DNA of 64,000 nt from Lactonifactor sp. BIOML-A5 (GCF_009677585.1 NZ_WKYV01000023.1:1-64000); one strand, 5' to 3'; positions 33,301 through 41,474 are shown, counted from the first letter of the stretch. The notes: generated by a model from the letters alone, not told the origin. Translations and numbers: made by a program.

Positions 33301-33756
33301 ATGAAGAATTTATCAGTGAAAGATATAGCAGAACTTCTCGCACAGAATGAGGAGACGATCAGGCGGAAGATCAGAGACGGAAAGATTCAGGCTATGAAAT
33401 CATATAACAGGCAGGGATATGAGATCCCTCCTCAGCAGTTCATACAGGATGGGCTGATTACAGAAAGAAAACTGGAGGATTATCTAGGGCAAAAAGAGCA
33501 GGGGAAGCAGGAAGAAGATATTGATTCCTGGCTGGACATTGTAAAAGAGTATGAAGCCAGAGGGGAGACGGGCCAGCTGGAAACCGTGCTGAGGCTTACA
33601 CAGGCTATGGACCAGATCTACGATAAACGGATGGAAAAAAGTCTGTACAGTGCATCTTTGATGCAGAAATACAAAAAGGCTGAGGAGGAGATTCGTTTTC
33701 TGGATTCCCAGATAGAACAGATTAAATTATATATTGAATTGATAAAAAAGAAATAG
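33301..33756 (+). CDS. Helix-turn-helix protein with coiled-coil C-terminus
   Basis: A 151-residue protein. Residues 1-47 resemble a MerR/excisionase-type winged helix (LSVKDIAELLAQNEETIRRKIRDGKIQA). Residues about 75-151 are charged and helical (KKAEEEIRFLDSQIEQIKLYIELIKKK), probably a coiled coil for dimerisation. AAGAAGGAAGCGA lies before the ATG. A regulator is likely, but its target is unknown. It is 143 bases after the Sel1-type gene on the same strand. Confidence 0.7.
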   Translation: MKNLSVKDIAELLAQNEETIRRKIRDGKIQAMKSYNRQGYEIPPQQFIQDGLITERKLEDYLGQKEQGKQEEDIDSWLDIVKEYEARGETGQLETVLRLTQAMDQIYDKRMEKSLYSASLMQKYKKAEEEIRFLDSQIEQIKLYIELIKKK

Positions 33757-33883
33757 AGGAGGAGGTAAGATTCCGCCCTCTTTCCCCTCTGGAAGAGACA
33801 TATACTAAAAGCCGAGAGGGGAGGTTGTCAAGGGCGTAGAGTACCTTATCTCACAGGAAAAGAAAAATAACAGCAATCGGTCT

Positions 33884-34102
33884 CTATAGCTCTGTGAATT
33901 GATATCGTTTGCGTATGCCAGCATGCATAATATCATATACAATATCTCCCTCAGGAGTGGTGGTACAGGTGCATGTGGCATTTTGCGGAATAAACTGACG
34001 CATATATTCATCCAGATCGTCAGTTTCGATCTCCTTCAGACTGGTGGTGGGTTTGAGGGAACAGGTGTCATAATATTCGCATAATAACTCGTACTCTTTC
34101 AT
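33884..34102 (-). CDS. Small conserved protein, paralogue of the gene at 2261-2491
   Basis: A 72-residue protein. It shares with the product of 2261-2491 the start MKEYE, an LDEY motif in the middle and the C-terminal block G.IVYDIM...IRKRYQFTE. AAAGGAG five bases before the ATG on the minus strand confirms the start, and through the alignment the start of its partner. Here it contains extra Cys residues (CTCTTT). Function unknown; it is convergent with the HTH gene upstream. Confidence 0.75.
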   Translation of the reverse strand: MKEYELLCEYYDTCSLKPTTSLKEIETDDLDEYMRQFIPQNATCTCTTTPEGDIVYDIMHAGIRKRYQFTEL

Positions 34103-34187
34103 AAAAACTCCTTTCTCTGCCGGTTAAAAGGCTGTGTGCTATAGGCTGATTATAGCATTTTCTACTGTGGGATTGCCAGAGAAAGTT

Positions 34188-34850
34188 TTATCCCATTTTT
34201 TGCTCTGTGCCTGCAAACGGGATCAGAAACTCAGGGATTCCTGCTGCGTAAGGGGCGATGTCATACTGCTGATAATAGACTACTGCTCCTGCCGGCCTGA
34301 GATAAAAGTTTTCCGGCCGGAAGTTTTTCCGGATGAGTTCCCCGTAGTCGTCAAAATAGGAGGCCGGGCTGAGCGCCAGGCGTTCTGCTGCCTGCCGTTC
34401 CACAGAATCCAGAAGATCTTCAGGTATGGAAAAAGAGGCCGGATAAAAGTCTTTTAACTGCAGCTGCCCTCCGGTGAAGAAATTCCACGTGTGGGAGATA
34501 CGCAGGGTGGTTCCGTGAGCGCCCCCCAGATATGTGTACTGTTCCAGATAGAGGCTGGTGATGCAGCAGGAATTAAATGTAACCTGGTAATCTGAAAAAA
34601 ACTGATAGCTGTTAAATGGCGGCTGATTGACCGGCAGGTACTGTGCGTTATCCACAGCCTGAGAATAGAGAACTGTTCTGCAGTACTCCTCTTGTTCCCT
34701 GGCGGCAGAAGCGTAATATCTGTTTATGCTCTGCGCAGAGGAGAAACTACATGTGGACGTAAAAGAGGGATATTGAATGCGGTAAATCAGGACAGGGATA
34801 TTTTTATAATACATAGTATCCTCAAGGGTATTACTGGAAATAGTTTGCAT
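34188..34850 (-). CDS. DUF4163/DUF3298 (RsiV-like) protein
   Basis: A 220-residue protein matching the DUF4163 plus DUF3298 arrangement found in RsiV and PdaC: an N-terminal tyrosine-rich beta region (residues 10-85) and the C-terminal YTYLGGAHGTTLRISHTWNF...GGQLQLKDFY block (about 105-140). In RsiV this fold binds lysozyme outside the cell. No signal peptide or membrane helix is seen here and no sigma factor gene is adjacent, so the role is open. The start has only a weak ribosome site. Confidence 0.78.
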   Translation of the reverse strand: MQTISSNTLEDTMYYKNIPVLIYRIQYPSFTSTCSFSSAQSINRYYASAAREQEEYCRTVLYSQAVDNAQYLPVNQPPFNSYQFFSDYQVTFNSCCITSLYLEQYTYLGGAHGTTLRISHTWNFFTGGQLQLKDFYPASFSIPEDLLDSVERQAAERLALSPASYFDDYGELIRKNFRPENFYLRPAGAVVYYQQYDIAPYAAGIPEFLIPFAGTEQKMG

Positions 34851-35207
34851 AAAGGCCTCGGAAAAAGAAGTTACTTAATGATATTCCTTGGCGTTAGGGA
34901 ATATGAACCGGAGAGGAAAATGTTGCCGGAACAAAAAGAACAGAAAACATAAGATAAAAATTGCATTGACACAGCTTGTAGAATGAAGTATACTTGACAA
35001 AGATAGTAGAGATACTCCACTCGCTATTTTCCAAGTTTGAGCACCCTGTTTCCCCAGGGTGCTTTTTTTGGCTGTGAAAAGAAGCTTGTACCTCCATAAA
35101 ACCAACCATGTGCCTTTGGAGAAAATCAGAAAAGTAATGTCTTGGAGGTATATCCATGCTATAATTATTAGAAATAGAATTAAATAGAAAACTTGGAGGG
35201 ACGATAT
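34851..35207. other. 357-base intergenic region with a promoter-terminator unit
   Basis: No protein gene was recognised. The region holds a promoter at 34966-34994 and a strong terminator at 35043-35071 (listed separately), so a transcript of about 70 bases is predicted. The rest is AT-rich and probably marks the left edge of the degraded element that follows. Confidence 0.45.
34966..35071 (+). ncRNA. Candidate small RNA or leader (promoter plus terminator)
   Basis: Promoter TTGACA (34966-34971), 17-base spacer, TATACT (34989-34994). About 50 bases on, AGCACCCTG and CAGGGTGCT (35043-35064) form a 9-bp stem followed by TTTTTTT. No reading frame of note lies between. It could be a stand-alone small RNA or an attenuated leader for the gene at 35208. 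No known RNA family was recognised. Confidence 0.5.
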
Positions 35208-35861
35208 ATGGACAGAAAATCGATTGCACAGGAATATTATACTTTAACGGTTGATGAGAATGGGAATATGCCGCCAATGCACAAAGAGGAATCATATGCG
35301 GGTCTTGTGGCGGCAGGTTTTATGGATTTTTTATTAAAGAATGTTATAACAGCTAAAAAGAATAAGATTTCCGTAATCAAAGAGAACCCCGGAGAACTTG
35401 TACACCTTGCATCACTGTACGCGTATCTAAATGAAAAGCCCCGTTCCATAGATAAATTGATGAGTGATTATTACACAGGCAGCAGAATCAAACAGCTCAC
35501 GGCCCAGATAGAGGAATCTCTGGAAGAGGAGGGCAAAGCGGCGAAAGGGACGGGGGGGTTGTTCGGCCCTAAAACGACATATATTCCTGAAAAAAACTAT
35601 AAGGATGAACTCATAGGAACGATAAAGTCAGCAATTACAACGGGCGGAGAAATTACTTCTCATGATATAGCACTAATCTATATTCTGAAGGAGACGAAAA
35701 ACTTAAATCAATATTTTTCTAAACATGAAAGCAGCGAATTGAAAGCCAAACTAAAAGAAATGAAAAATAATCCACAAAACAAACAGCTGGCAGACATGAT
35801 TAATTATGTCAGTGATACGATAACTGTTATAATGGCCTGTGTTTTGTTATATTCTATGTAA
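35208..35861 (+). CDS. GPP34-like domain protein
   Basis: A 217-residue protein resembling the bacterial GPP34 (GOLPH3-like) family: SIAQEYYTLTVDENGNMP, an AGLVAAGFMDFLLKNVI helix and a helical C-terminal half (DELIGTIKSAITTGGEIT). The eukaryotic relative binds phosphoinositides; bacterial roles are mostly unknown. GGAGGG before the ATG at 35208 fixes the start. Base composition is AT-richer than the window's core genes. It begins the run of accessory genes ending at tRNA-Thr. Confidence 0.65.
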   Translation: MDRKSIAQEYYTLTVDENGNMPPMHKEESYAGLVAAGFMDFLLKNVITAKKNKISVIKENPGELVHLASLYAYLNEKPRSIDKLMSDYYTGSRIKQLTAQIEESLEEEGKAAKGTGGLFGPKTTYIPEKNYKDELIGTIKSAITTGGEITSHDIALIYILKETKNLNQYFSKHESSELKAKLKEMKNNPQNKQLADMINYVSDTITVIMACVLLYSM

Positions 35862-35864
35862 ACT

Positions 35865-36278
35865 ATGAAAATGCCAAAAGAAAATATAGATTCGATAATG
35901 TTTGCGCCCTGCGGAATGAATTGTAAGGTATGTTATAAGCATTGTTATCATAAAAAACCCTGTGCCGGCTGTCTGAACAGCAATACGGGAAAGCCGGAAC
36001 ACTGCCGTAAATGTAAGATAAAAGATTGTATTAACTCCAAAGGCTTGAGCTACTGCTTTGAATGCCCCGAGTATCCTTGTACACCCATAAGAAATCTGGA
36101 AAAAAGCTATAACAAAAGGTATCAGGCAAGCCTAATGGAAAATAGTGAATTTGTTCGAAACTGTGGTTTTGAAATGTTTATGGAAAGGCAGAAAGAGAAA
36201 TATACCTGCTTAAAGTGCGGCGGTATAATTTCCATTCATGATAGGGAATGCAGTGAATGTCAAGAAAAGATGTTATGA
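35865..36278 (+). CDS. DUF3795 cysteine-rich protein
   Basis: A 137-residue protein with the DUF3795 pattern: APCGMNCKVCYKHCYHKKPCAGC at the N-terminus, then CRKCKIKDC and CFECPEYPC. About fifteen Cys suggest metal or Fe-S binding. A separate short zinc ribbon (CLKCGG...CSECQ) ends the protein. It starts 4 bases after the GPP34-like gene and its stop overlaps the next start (ATGA), so the three are co-transcribed. Function unknown. Confidence 0.75.
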   Translation: MKMPKENIDSIMFAPCGMNCKVCYKHCYHKKPCAGCLNSNTGKPEHCRKCKIKDCINSKGLSYCFECPEYPCTPIRNLEKSYNKRYQASLMENSEFVRNCGFEMFMERQKEKYTCLKCGGIISIHDRECSECQEKML

Positions 36279-36916
36279 GAACAAGGTGTAAATGTATTAT
36301 ATTTTTCTCACTTTTTATATGTATTACCTTGACTTGCGCGTGTGGCAGCACAAAACATGAGGCGCAGACGAAAAAGGTATTACCGATTGATATTATAAAC
36401 GGTAGTTTTGAGGTAGATACAAACAATAAAGAGGCTATGGTAGGGAATGCAGATTATGTCTTTGTTGGTGAAGTTGTTGAATACGTAGATACTGAGTATA
36501 AATTTGTAAATAAGACAGAAGATGGTAAAACGTCGGGTTTGCCCTATTCTAATTATAGAGTCCAAGTAAAACAAAATTTAAAAGGGAACTTACGGCAGGA
36601 TTCACCAATAGATTTGCAGAAGGCAGGAGGAATAAACAAAGATGGGACAGGATATTTGCTATATACAGATGACATCCTGCCCGAAATTGGACGTTCTTAT
36701 GTTTTTTTGGTTTACGTACAGCCAACTGGTGAGAATTTAGTAAGTGGACCGAATTCTTCCATACCGCTCAATAGACCATCACAAAATGCAGTTTCGTCAT
36801 TTACTTTGAATAGCCAAGAAGAAGTAAATGTTGTAGAAGTGTATGAGGACGCAGTTGAGGGGCAAGTTGATACGCAAAGAGAGCACAGGATCTCAAATGA
36901 TGATACGGATAGATAG
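36275..36916 (+). CDS. Putative lipoprotein
   Basis: A 213-residue exported protein. The N-terminus has basic residues, a hydrophobic stretch (CIIFFSLFICITLTC) and a lipobox-like TCAC, so it is probably lipid-anchored. The mature part contains ADYVFVGEVVEYVDTEY and VKQNLKGNL, a pattern shared with the lipoprotein at 37085 (GEVTGVEYYN ... LESIKGNL), so the two are distant paralogues. The ATG at 36275 overlaps the DUF3795 stop; 36257 is an alternative. No known domain was recognised. Confidence 0.65.
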   Translation: MRTRCKCIIFFSLFICITLTCACGSTKHEAQTKKVLPIDIINGSFEVDTNNKEAMVGNADYVFVGEVVEYVDTEYKFVNKTEDGKTSGLPYSNYRVQVKQNLKGNLRQDSPIDLQKAGGINKDGTGYLLYTDDILPEIGRSYVFLVYVQPTGENLVSGPNSSIPLNRPSQNAVSSFTLNSQEEVNVVEVYEDAVEGQVDTQREHRISNDDTDR

Positions 36917-36921
36917 AAGTT

Positions 36922-36967
36922 TAACAACCGGGTGCGACGAAAAGTTGAATCCGGTTGTTATATTTTT
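36922..36967 (+). terminator. Terminator after the first lipoprotein gene
   Basis: TAACAACCGG (36922-36931) pairs with CCGGTTGTTA (36951-36960), followed by TATTTTTTG. The loop GTGCGACG is echoed in the hairpin at 38878-38909. Confidence 0.8.
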
Positions 36968-37107
36968 TGCCCCATACAATAATAGAAGGAGAAAGAATAA
37001 CTCCATAAGAGCCGATTGCAACAGATTTGGAAAATGGTAACACTGTTACTATAGAGGATAAAACAAAAAGCAAGGAGGACGAAGATGCAGAGGGGGAGAT
37101 TCTATAA
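36961..37107 (+). pseudogene. Relic of a coding 3' end
   Basis: One frame reads PHTIIEGERITP, a stop at about 37006, then EPIATDLENGNTVTIEDKTK and SKEDEDAEGEIL ending at 37107. The composition is protein-like and hydrophilic, yet there is no start or ribosome site, and the next real gene starts inside it in another frame. It is probably the decayed tail of a lost lipoprotein-like gene. Weak evidence. Confidence 0.35.
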
Positions 37108-37885
37108 AAATTATAAAATATATCTTATAGCTTTTGCTATTACTATAGTATGTTGTGGATGCGGAGATAAACAAGGTATACCCGAAGAACAGAAAGAGGT
37201 GTTAACAAAATACTTAAATGCGGCGGATGTGGTAAAGACCGATATTGTAACTCCTGGTGAAAACAGTGCGTTGAGTACAATAATGGCTTATTATTATGAT
37301 GATGTTAATGAACTATTTAATGAAGGGGATACAGCGGTTTATGGAGAGGTTACAGGTGTTGAGTATTACAATGTTGGAGATGGTCTCATTTGGTCCAGGG
37401 TATATGTCAATATTTTAGAGTCTATAAAGGGAAATCTGTCTGAAGGAGACACTATTGTTATTATAAAATTAGGGGGGTATGATACCGTGAAGAGCTACAT
37501 TGAATCTTTTTCTGAGACAGAGGTGCTCTACCGTCATGTTGCAGAGGCATATGCCGACTTTACGGAAAAGGAAAAAGAAAAATCTTTTGTAGAAACTACA
37601 GATGGAACTCCTCTTGCCTCAACAGGAGATCGGTCTGTTTACTATTTGTTAGAAGACACTCCATTTAGCACAGAGGATGACAAAGTTTATGAAGTCCTTG
37701 GTGCCTATTGGGGAGAATTTCGTCAAGTCAACAACGGTAGTTTTGTTCGGATATCCACTGGTATGTTTTCAGATATGGATGTTGTTGAAGTATCTGCTGT
37801 TACAGATGAGATGATAAAAACAGCTAGAACATATAACTATGTTGAGCTTAAAGACTTAATATTAAATCCTCCGGCTACTGAGTAA
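37085..37885 (+). CDS. Putative lipoprotein
   Basis: A 266-residue exported protein with a basic N-terminus, a hydrophobic helix and the lipobox VCCGC near residue 25. The mature domain (YGEVTGVEYYNVGDGLIWSRVYVNILESIKGNL, then SVYYLLE) is similar in layout to the lipoprotein at 36275. AAGGAGGACGAAG precedes the ATG. The function is unknown; a cell-surface sensor or immunity-type role is only a guess. Confidence 0.7.
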   Translation: MQRGRFYKNYKIYLIAFAITIVCCGCGDKQGIPEEQKEVLTKYLNAADVVKTDIVTPGENSALSTIMAYYYDDVNELFNEGDTAVYGEVTGVEYYNVGDGLIWSRVYVNILESIKGNLSEGDTIVIIKLGGYDTVKSYIESFSETEVLYRHVAEAYADFTEKEKEKSFVETTDGTPLASTGDRSVYYLLEDTPFSTEDDKVYEVLGAYWGEFRQVNNGSFVRISTGMFSDMDVVEVSAVTDEMIKTARTYNYVELKDLILNPPATE

Positions 37886-37940
37886 TTGCAGTTATGGATT
37901 AATTATTAGATATTGATTCTAATTAAAAAAGGAAAAACAG

Positions 37941-38212
37941 ATGAAAAGATTGGGTTTAATGTCATTTATTATTATGTGCTTTTTTCTATGCGCCTGCGGA
38001 AAGAAAGAGGTTAATTTGAATAGTATAAATGCTGACAATATTATTGGGACAGTTGAATACACGAGCGATTATTCATACAGAATAAGAATGGTGTCACTTA
38101 TGCAAATAATAATTCCATAGAAGCAGAACTTCCTATTGTTTTTGGCTCTGATTCTGGGACGGCTGGAAATCTAAATCCGTCAACATATGCACATATAGCA
38201 CTTAGTCGGTAA
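37941..38212 (+). pseudogene. Frameshifted small lipoprotein gene
   Basis: The frame from ATG 37941 starts MKRLGLMSFIIMCFFLCACG, a signal peptide with lipobox CAC, and continues to about 38085 (TVEYTSDYSYR). A one-base change of frame then gives NKNGVTYANNNSIEAELP and ends at TAA 38212, just before the next ribosome site. Unshifted, the first frame stops at 38118. So a gene for about 90 residues is interrupted by one frameshift. AAAAGGAAAAACAG precedes the start. Confidence 0.6.
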
Positions 38213-38227
38213 TGAGGAGGAAACAGT

Positions 38228-38871
38228 ATGAAAAATAAAAGAAAAAAATAGGCGTTTTGGTGTTATTATGTGTTTTAGTAATCGGAGGAATTGTTTATGT
38301 TAAAGCGGGGCAGTCATTTGAGCAGACTAAGGAATATAGTGATTTAATGTTAGAAAATCCGTTTCTGAAAACTAAATTAAGAAAAAGTTCAAATGACACA
38401 GTTATAGCAAAAGGTGCTCATGTAAATATTACAAGTGACGAACTAGAGTGGATGACTCAGGTTATGGAACTTAATGACTCTTCCAATCCATCTTTAGATG
38501 CCTATAATGAATTGTGCAGATTTAAATCACTTCTTTATATAGCAGCTTCTGAGGGCTATACTATTTCCGATGACGAGCTAGATGCTCGTATTCGTGAAAA
38601 TATTGATGTCTACAATGAAGCTAAAAAAGAAGGGTATGTAGATGCTTTATATGAAAATTTTGAAGGCGCAGAGGCTTATGAGACTATGCATAGAGAAGCA
38701 ACTCGTAAAAGTATGTTAACAGAAAAATATTTGAGCGATAAGATGAATGAATTTTACAAAACCTTTACATCTGAAATTACAGAAGAAGAGAAAAGAGCCT
38801 TATGGCTAGAAGAGAGAAAGGCGATAGAAGCTCAAGCTATTGAATCGGAACAATTTAAAAGATTAGATTAA
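38228..38871 (+). CDS. Membrane-anchored SurA-N-like protein, frameshifted in an A7 tract
   Basis: GAGGAGG precedes the ATG at 38228, whose frame stops after seven codons (MKNKRKK). One extra A in the 7-A tract (38242-38248) would continue into IGVLVLLCVLVIGGIVYVKAG, an N-terminal membrane helix, and then about 185 residues to 38871. The downstream part (ISDDELDARIRENIDVYNEAKKEG) is helical and resembles the SurA/foldase N-terminal domain. Initiation from a TTG at 38257 is the alternative. Function unknown; it may be real with slippage, a pseudogene or an assembly error. Confidence 0.55.
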
Positions 38872-38877
38872 TTACAC

Positions 38878-38909
38878 AAACCAGGCGCGACGGTAGTCAA
38901 ACCCGGTTT
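38878..38909. terminator. Imperfect hairpin between convergent genes
   Basis: AAACC(A)GG (38878-38885) pairs with CC(C)GGTTT (38902-38909), then TATT. Its loop GCGCGACGG resembles that of the hairpin at 36922-36960, suggesting a repeated element. Confidence 0.5.
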
Positions 38910-38912
38910 TAT

Positions 38913-39155
38913 TCATTTCAGTTCTTGCTCTAAATTTCTGAAATAATCTGTATCAAAAAAATCATATAAAGAGATATCTAACCCGTCACAAATTTTCTTA
39001 AGAGTTACAATTCCGGGATTTGTGCTCTCCCCGTTAGTAATGCTTTTTAAGGTGGACTGAGATAATCCAGGTTTGTAGCTTAATCCGTTAATAGTCAAAT
39101 CATTCAATTCACACAATTCTTTTATCCTAAATAAGACAGCTTCATAAGTATTCAT
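38913..39155 (-). CDS. Xre-family helix-turn-helix regulator
   Basis: An 80-residue protein that is almost entirely an Xre/Cro-type helix-turn-helix (IKELCELNDLTINGLSYKPGLSQSTLKSI), with the SLYDFFDTDYF tail common in small element-encoded regulators. The ATG at 39155 is chosen because GGAGGG sits 7 bases upstream on the minus strand. It lies divergent from the broken recombinase gene, as repressors often do in integrative elements. Confidence 0.85.
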   Translation of the reverse strand: MNTYEAVLFRIKELCELNDLTINGLSYKPGLSQSTLKSITNGESTNPGIVTLKKICDGLDISLYDFFDTDYFRNLEQELK

Positions 39156-39188
39156 GACCATACCCTCCAACTATTAATACGATTATAG

Positions 39189-40098
39189 ATGAATCGTACA
39201 CATCCAAAACATTTTGTAAAATATTCTAGCTGTTCTTTATTGGAGTATAATCTGTATTTATATGCAACCAACATCTACAATCACCTGCCTTTCTATCCTT
39301 GTTTTAAAGAGACGGATATTAAGGATATAGATGAGTATTATCTAACAATATATAAAAACCATCTATCAGAAAGACTAGGTGCAGAGGTTGTGAATAAATG
39401 TCTCAACATAGTTTCTAATGTTTTTAAGTTTGCACAGGTTAACAAAATCGTAAATTGTAATCCAACATTGAGTGTAAAAAGAAAAAAGTTGTTTTAAAAG
39501 AGGTTACTACCTTTACGAAAGAGGAGATAAAAAAAATTTTGTCTTTTCATACTACACAGGAATCCTTCTATTATGATATGTTGGTTATATTATTTATGTG
39601 CGGACAGAGACCATCTGAAGTATGTGGTTTAAAATGCAAGAATGTTATTGACACAGGAATTACGCTCACAAATGGGCTAAACAAGTATGGTCATGACACG
39701 AATCTAAAAACAAAAAAATCAAGACGTTCATATGATTTACCAAAAAGCATTGTTAGCAGTTTAAAGCAGAAATGTATTGGAAAAGAATCAGATGATTATG
39801 TATTTCTAAATTCATTAGGTAATCCAGTCACCCCTAATGCTTTATCTGCGAATCTGACAAAGTTACTTAAAAAATATAATAAGGAAAATCCAAATGATAA
39901 TTGCGCGTAATTTCATTATACTCCGCGACCAGACATAGTTTTGGAACGAATCTTGTTGTACATGACGAAGTTCCTTTGTCTATCGTAGCAAAAATGATGG
40001 GGAACAGTGAAGAAACATTAAGAAAACGATATGTTCACGTGTCAGATAAAGTTCAAAAAAGCGTAATGCAAGAATACTGTGACTCGATATATAGCTAA
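39189..40098 (+). pseudogene. Tyrosine recombinase (integrase) pseudogene
   Basis: Three frames are needed to read it: 39189-39497 (core-binding-type helices, ending ...LSVKRKKLF), then 39500-39909 (catalytic Arg in MCGQRPSEVCGLKCKNV) and 39901-40098 (RHSFGTNLV for the His-x-x-Arg-type box and the nucleophile Tyr in KRYVHVSD). The first shift is in an A-rich run near 39476-39488, the second near 39903. The whole is about 300 codons, shorter than the usual 370-400, so the N-terminus may be lost as well. It points at the 3' end of tRNA-Thr, 100 bases away, the usual attachment target. Confidence 0.85.
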
Positions 40099-40198
40099 AT
40101 ATTTTTGAAAAAATATTTAAGAGGGTTTGAGAGCATTGAAGTGAAACTAAAAAAGCCCAAAACCCCGCGAAAATCAAGGGCTTCAGACCTTCCAAAAA

Positions 40199-40271
40199 AG
40201 CTGCCTAGCGGACTTGAACCGCCGACCTCCGCCTTACCAAGGCGACGCTCTACCGACTGAGCCAAGGCAGC
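40199..40271 (-). tRNA. tRNA-Thr (anticodon GGT)
   Basis: On the minus strand the acceptor GCTGCCT pairs with AGGCAGC, the D-arm is GCTCAGTCGGTAGAGC, the anticodon stem TCGCC/GGCGG encloses TTGGTAA (anticodon GGT), and the T-arm has GGTTCAAGTCC. CCA is not encoded; a T-run follows. Its 3' end faces the broken integrase, so it is the probable attachment site of the remnant element. Confidence 0.95.
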
Positions 40272-40305
40272 ATATTGACTGTTTTTGTCGCTGTCAACGT
40301 TTGTA

Positions 40306-40334
40306 ATTCTATCAAAAACCCAGAGGCTTGTCAA
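40306..40334 (-). promoter_or_regulatory. Promoter of tRNA-Thr
   Basis: On the minus strand TTGACA (40334-40329), 17-base spacer, TAGAAT (40311-40306), 35 bases before the tRNA. Confidence 0.75.
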
Positions 40335-40382
40335 TAGGTTTTTGAAGAATTACAAACAAAGTTTTTTAATGCATAAAAGTTG

Positions 40383-41342
40383 TTACTTACAGTAACCGGT
40401 AGTGAGGTCAATAAGGTTTTTCAGTGGTTTTCCTTCTAAATGGCTGGACAGGTTGCTGCAGGCAATCTCTACTATACGGTCCAGAGTCTCCGGCAAGTGA
40501 TATTTTCCCGCTACATGGGGCGTGATATACACGTTAGGAAGAGACCAGAGTCTGTGCCCTGGGGGAAGTGGCTCCGGATCTGTGACATCCAGCCCTGCGG
40601 CGTACAGAGCGCCTGAGGACAGGGCATCATACAGAGCGTCGGGATCTACAGAGTTTCCCCGCCCTCCGTTCAGAAGGATGGCGGAAGGCTTCATGAGAGA
40701 CAAAAGTGTTCTGTCAAAGAGATGTTTCGTCTCAGGGGTATTGGGCAGAAAACTGACAACTGCATCCACGGTGGGAAGAACCTGCTTCAGTTCTTCGGTG
40801 GGAAGAAGCTCATGGACACAGGAGGGAGCAGTGCCGGGGCGGCGTTTCATACCAATGACGTAAGCGCCAAGAGCCTTAGTAAGGGCAGCGAAGCTGCGTC
40901 CGATATCTCCCAGGCCCAGAACCAAAATACGGGAATCAGTGATTGAGACAACCTCACCCTCATCTGCCCATTCCTTCCGGTTTTGGGCATCCCGGTACAG
41001 ATGAAGTTTCTTCTGGAGGCTCAAAAGCATGGCCAGCATATGCTCAGAAACCGCCTTTCCGTATGCTCCGGTGGCGCTGGCAAGCATTGTCCCCGGGGCG
41101 AGAAGCCCTTCTTTTATATAGGCGTCTGCGCCGGAAGAGTTTAACTGGAGGAGCTCCAGCTTTTCGCTGGCGCGGAGGAGTTTCGGCGGGACATTACCGA
41201 TGATGATGTGAGATTCCGCGGCCATCTTTTCTGTGACTGTCAGGGGTGAGGCGTATGTGAAAATCCCGTTGGGGGCAGTCTCTTCCAGCTGCAATTTGTG
41301 CTTGTCTTTCACAGGAATCAACACTAGAATTTTTTTTGTCAT
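40383..41342 (-). CDS. D-2-hydroxyacid dehydrogenase (NAD-dependent)
   Basis: A 319-residue enzyme of the D-isomer-specific 2-hydroxyacid dehydrogenase family. The Rossmann motif is LGLGDIGRSFA; the catalytic Arg is in LLNGGRGNSVD, the Glu region in DVTDPEPLP and the His in YITPHVAGKYH. The substrate is unknown; it resembles the phosphoglycerate-dehydrogenase-like group with unspecified role. AAAAGGAG 10 bases before ATG 41342 fixes the start; the frame runs further upstream without a site. Monocistronic and divergent from glnS. Confidence 0.88.
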   Translation of the reverse strand: MTKKILVLIPVKDKHKLQLEETAPNGIFTYASPLTVTEKMAAESHIIIGNVPPKLLRASEKLELLQLNSSGADAYIKEGLLAPGTMLASATGAYGKAVSEHMLAMLLSLQKKLHLYRDAQNRKEWADEGEVVSITDSRILVLGLGDIGRSFAALTKALGAYVIGMKRRPGTAPSCVHELLPTEELKQVLPTVDAVVSFLPNTPETKHLFDRTLLSLMKPSAILLNGGRGNSVDPDALYDALSSGALYAAGLDVTDPEPLPPGHRLWSLPNVYITPHVAGKYHLPETLDRIVEIACSNLSSHLEGKPLKNLIDLTTGYCK

Positions 41343-41474
41343 TTGAATTGTACTCCTTTTCATGATAACCCAGGGATAGCCGGTATGGCAGGCCTTTGGG
41401 TATGGTTTCTTATGGACATGGAGAAACTGTATGTAAAAAAACAGTATCAGCAGTTCCATTTTATCAAAAAACCT

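Noticed and set aside
33141..33350. Open frame MKEQSNRLKEKGPRR between the Sel1-type and HTH genes
   Set aside because: Composition looks random, it overlaps both neighbours and has no ribosome site.
33776..33825. CCCCTCT/AGAGGGG dyad as a terminator between the convergent genes
   Set aside because: The arms are short, the loop is long and no T-run follows on either strand.
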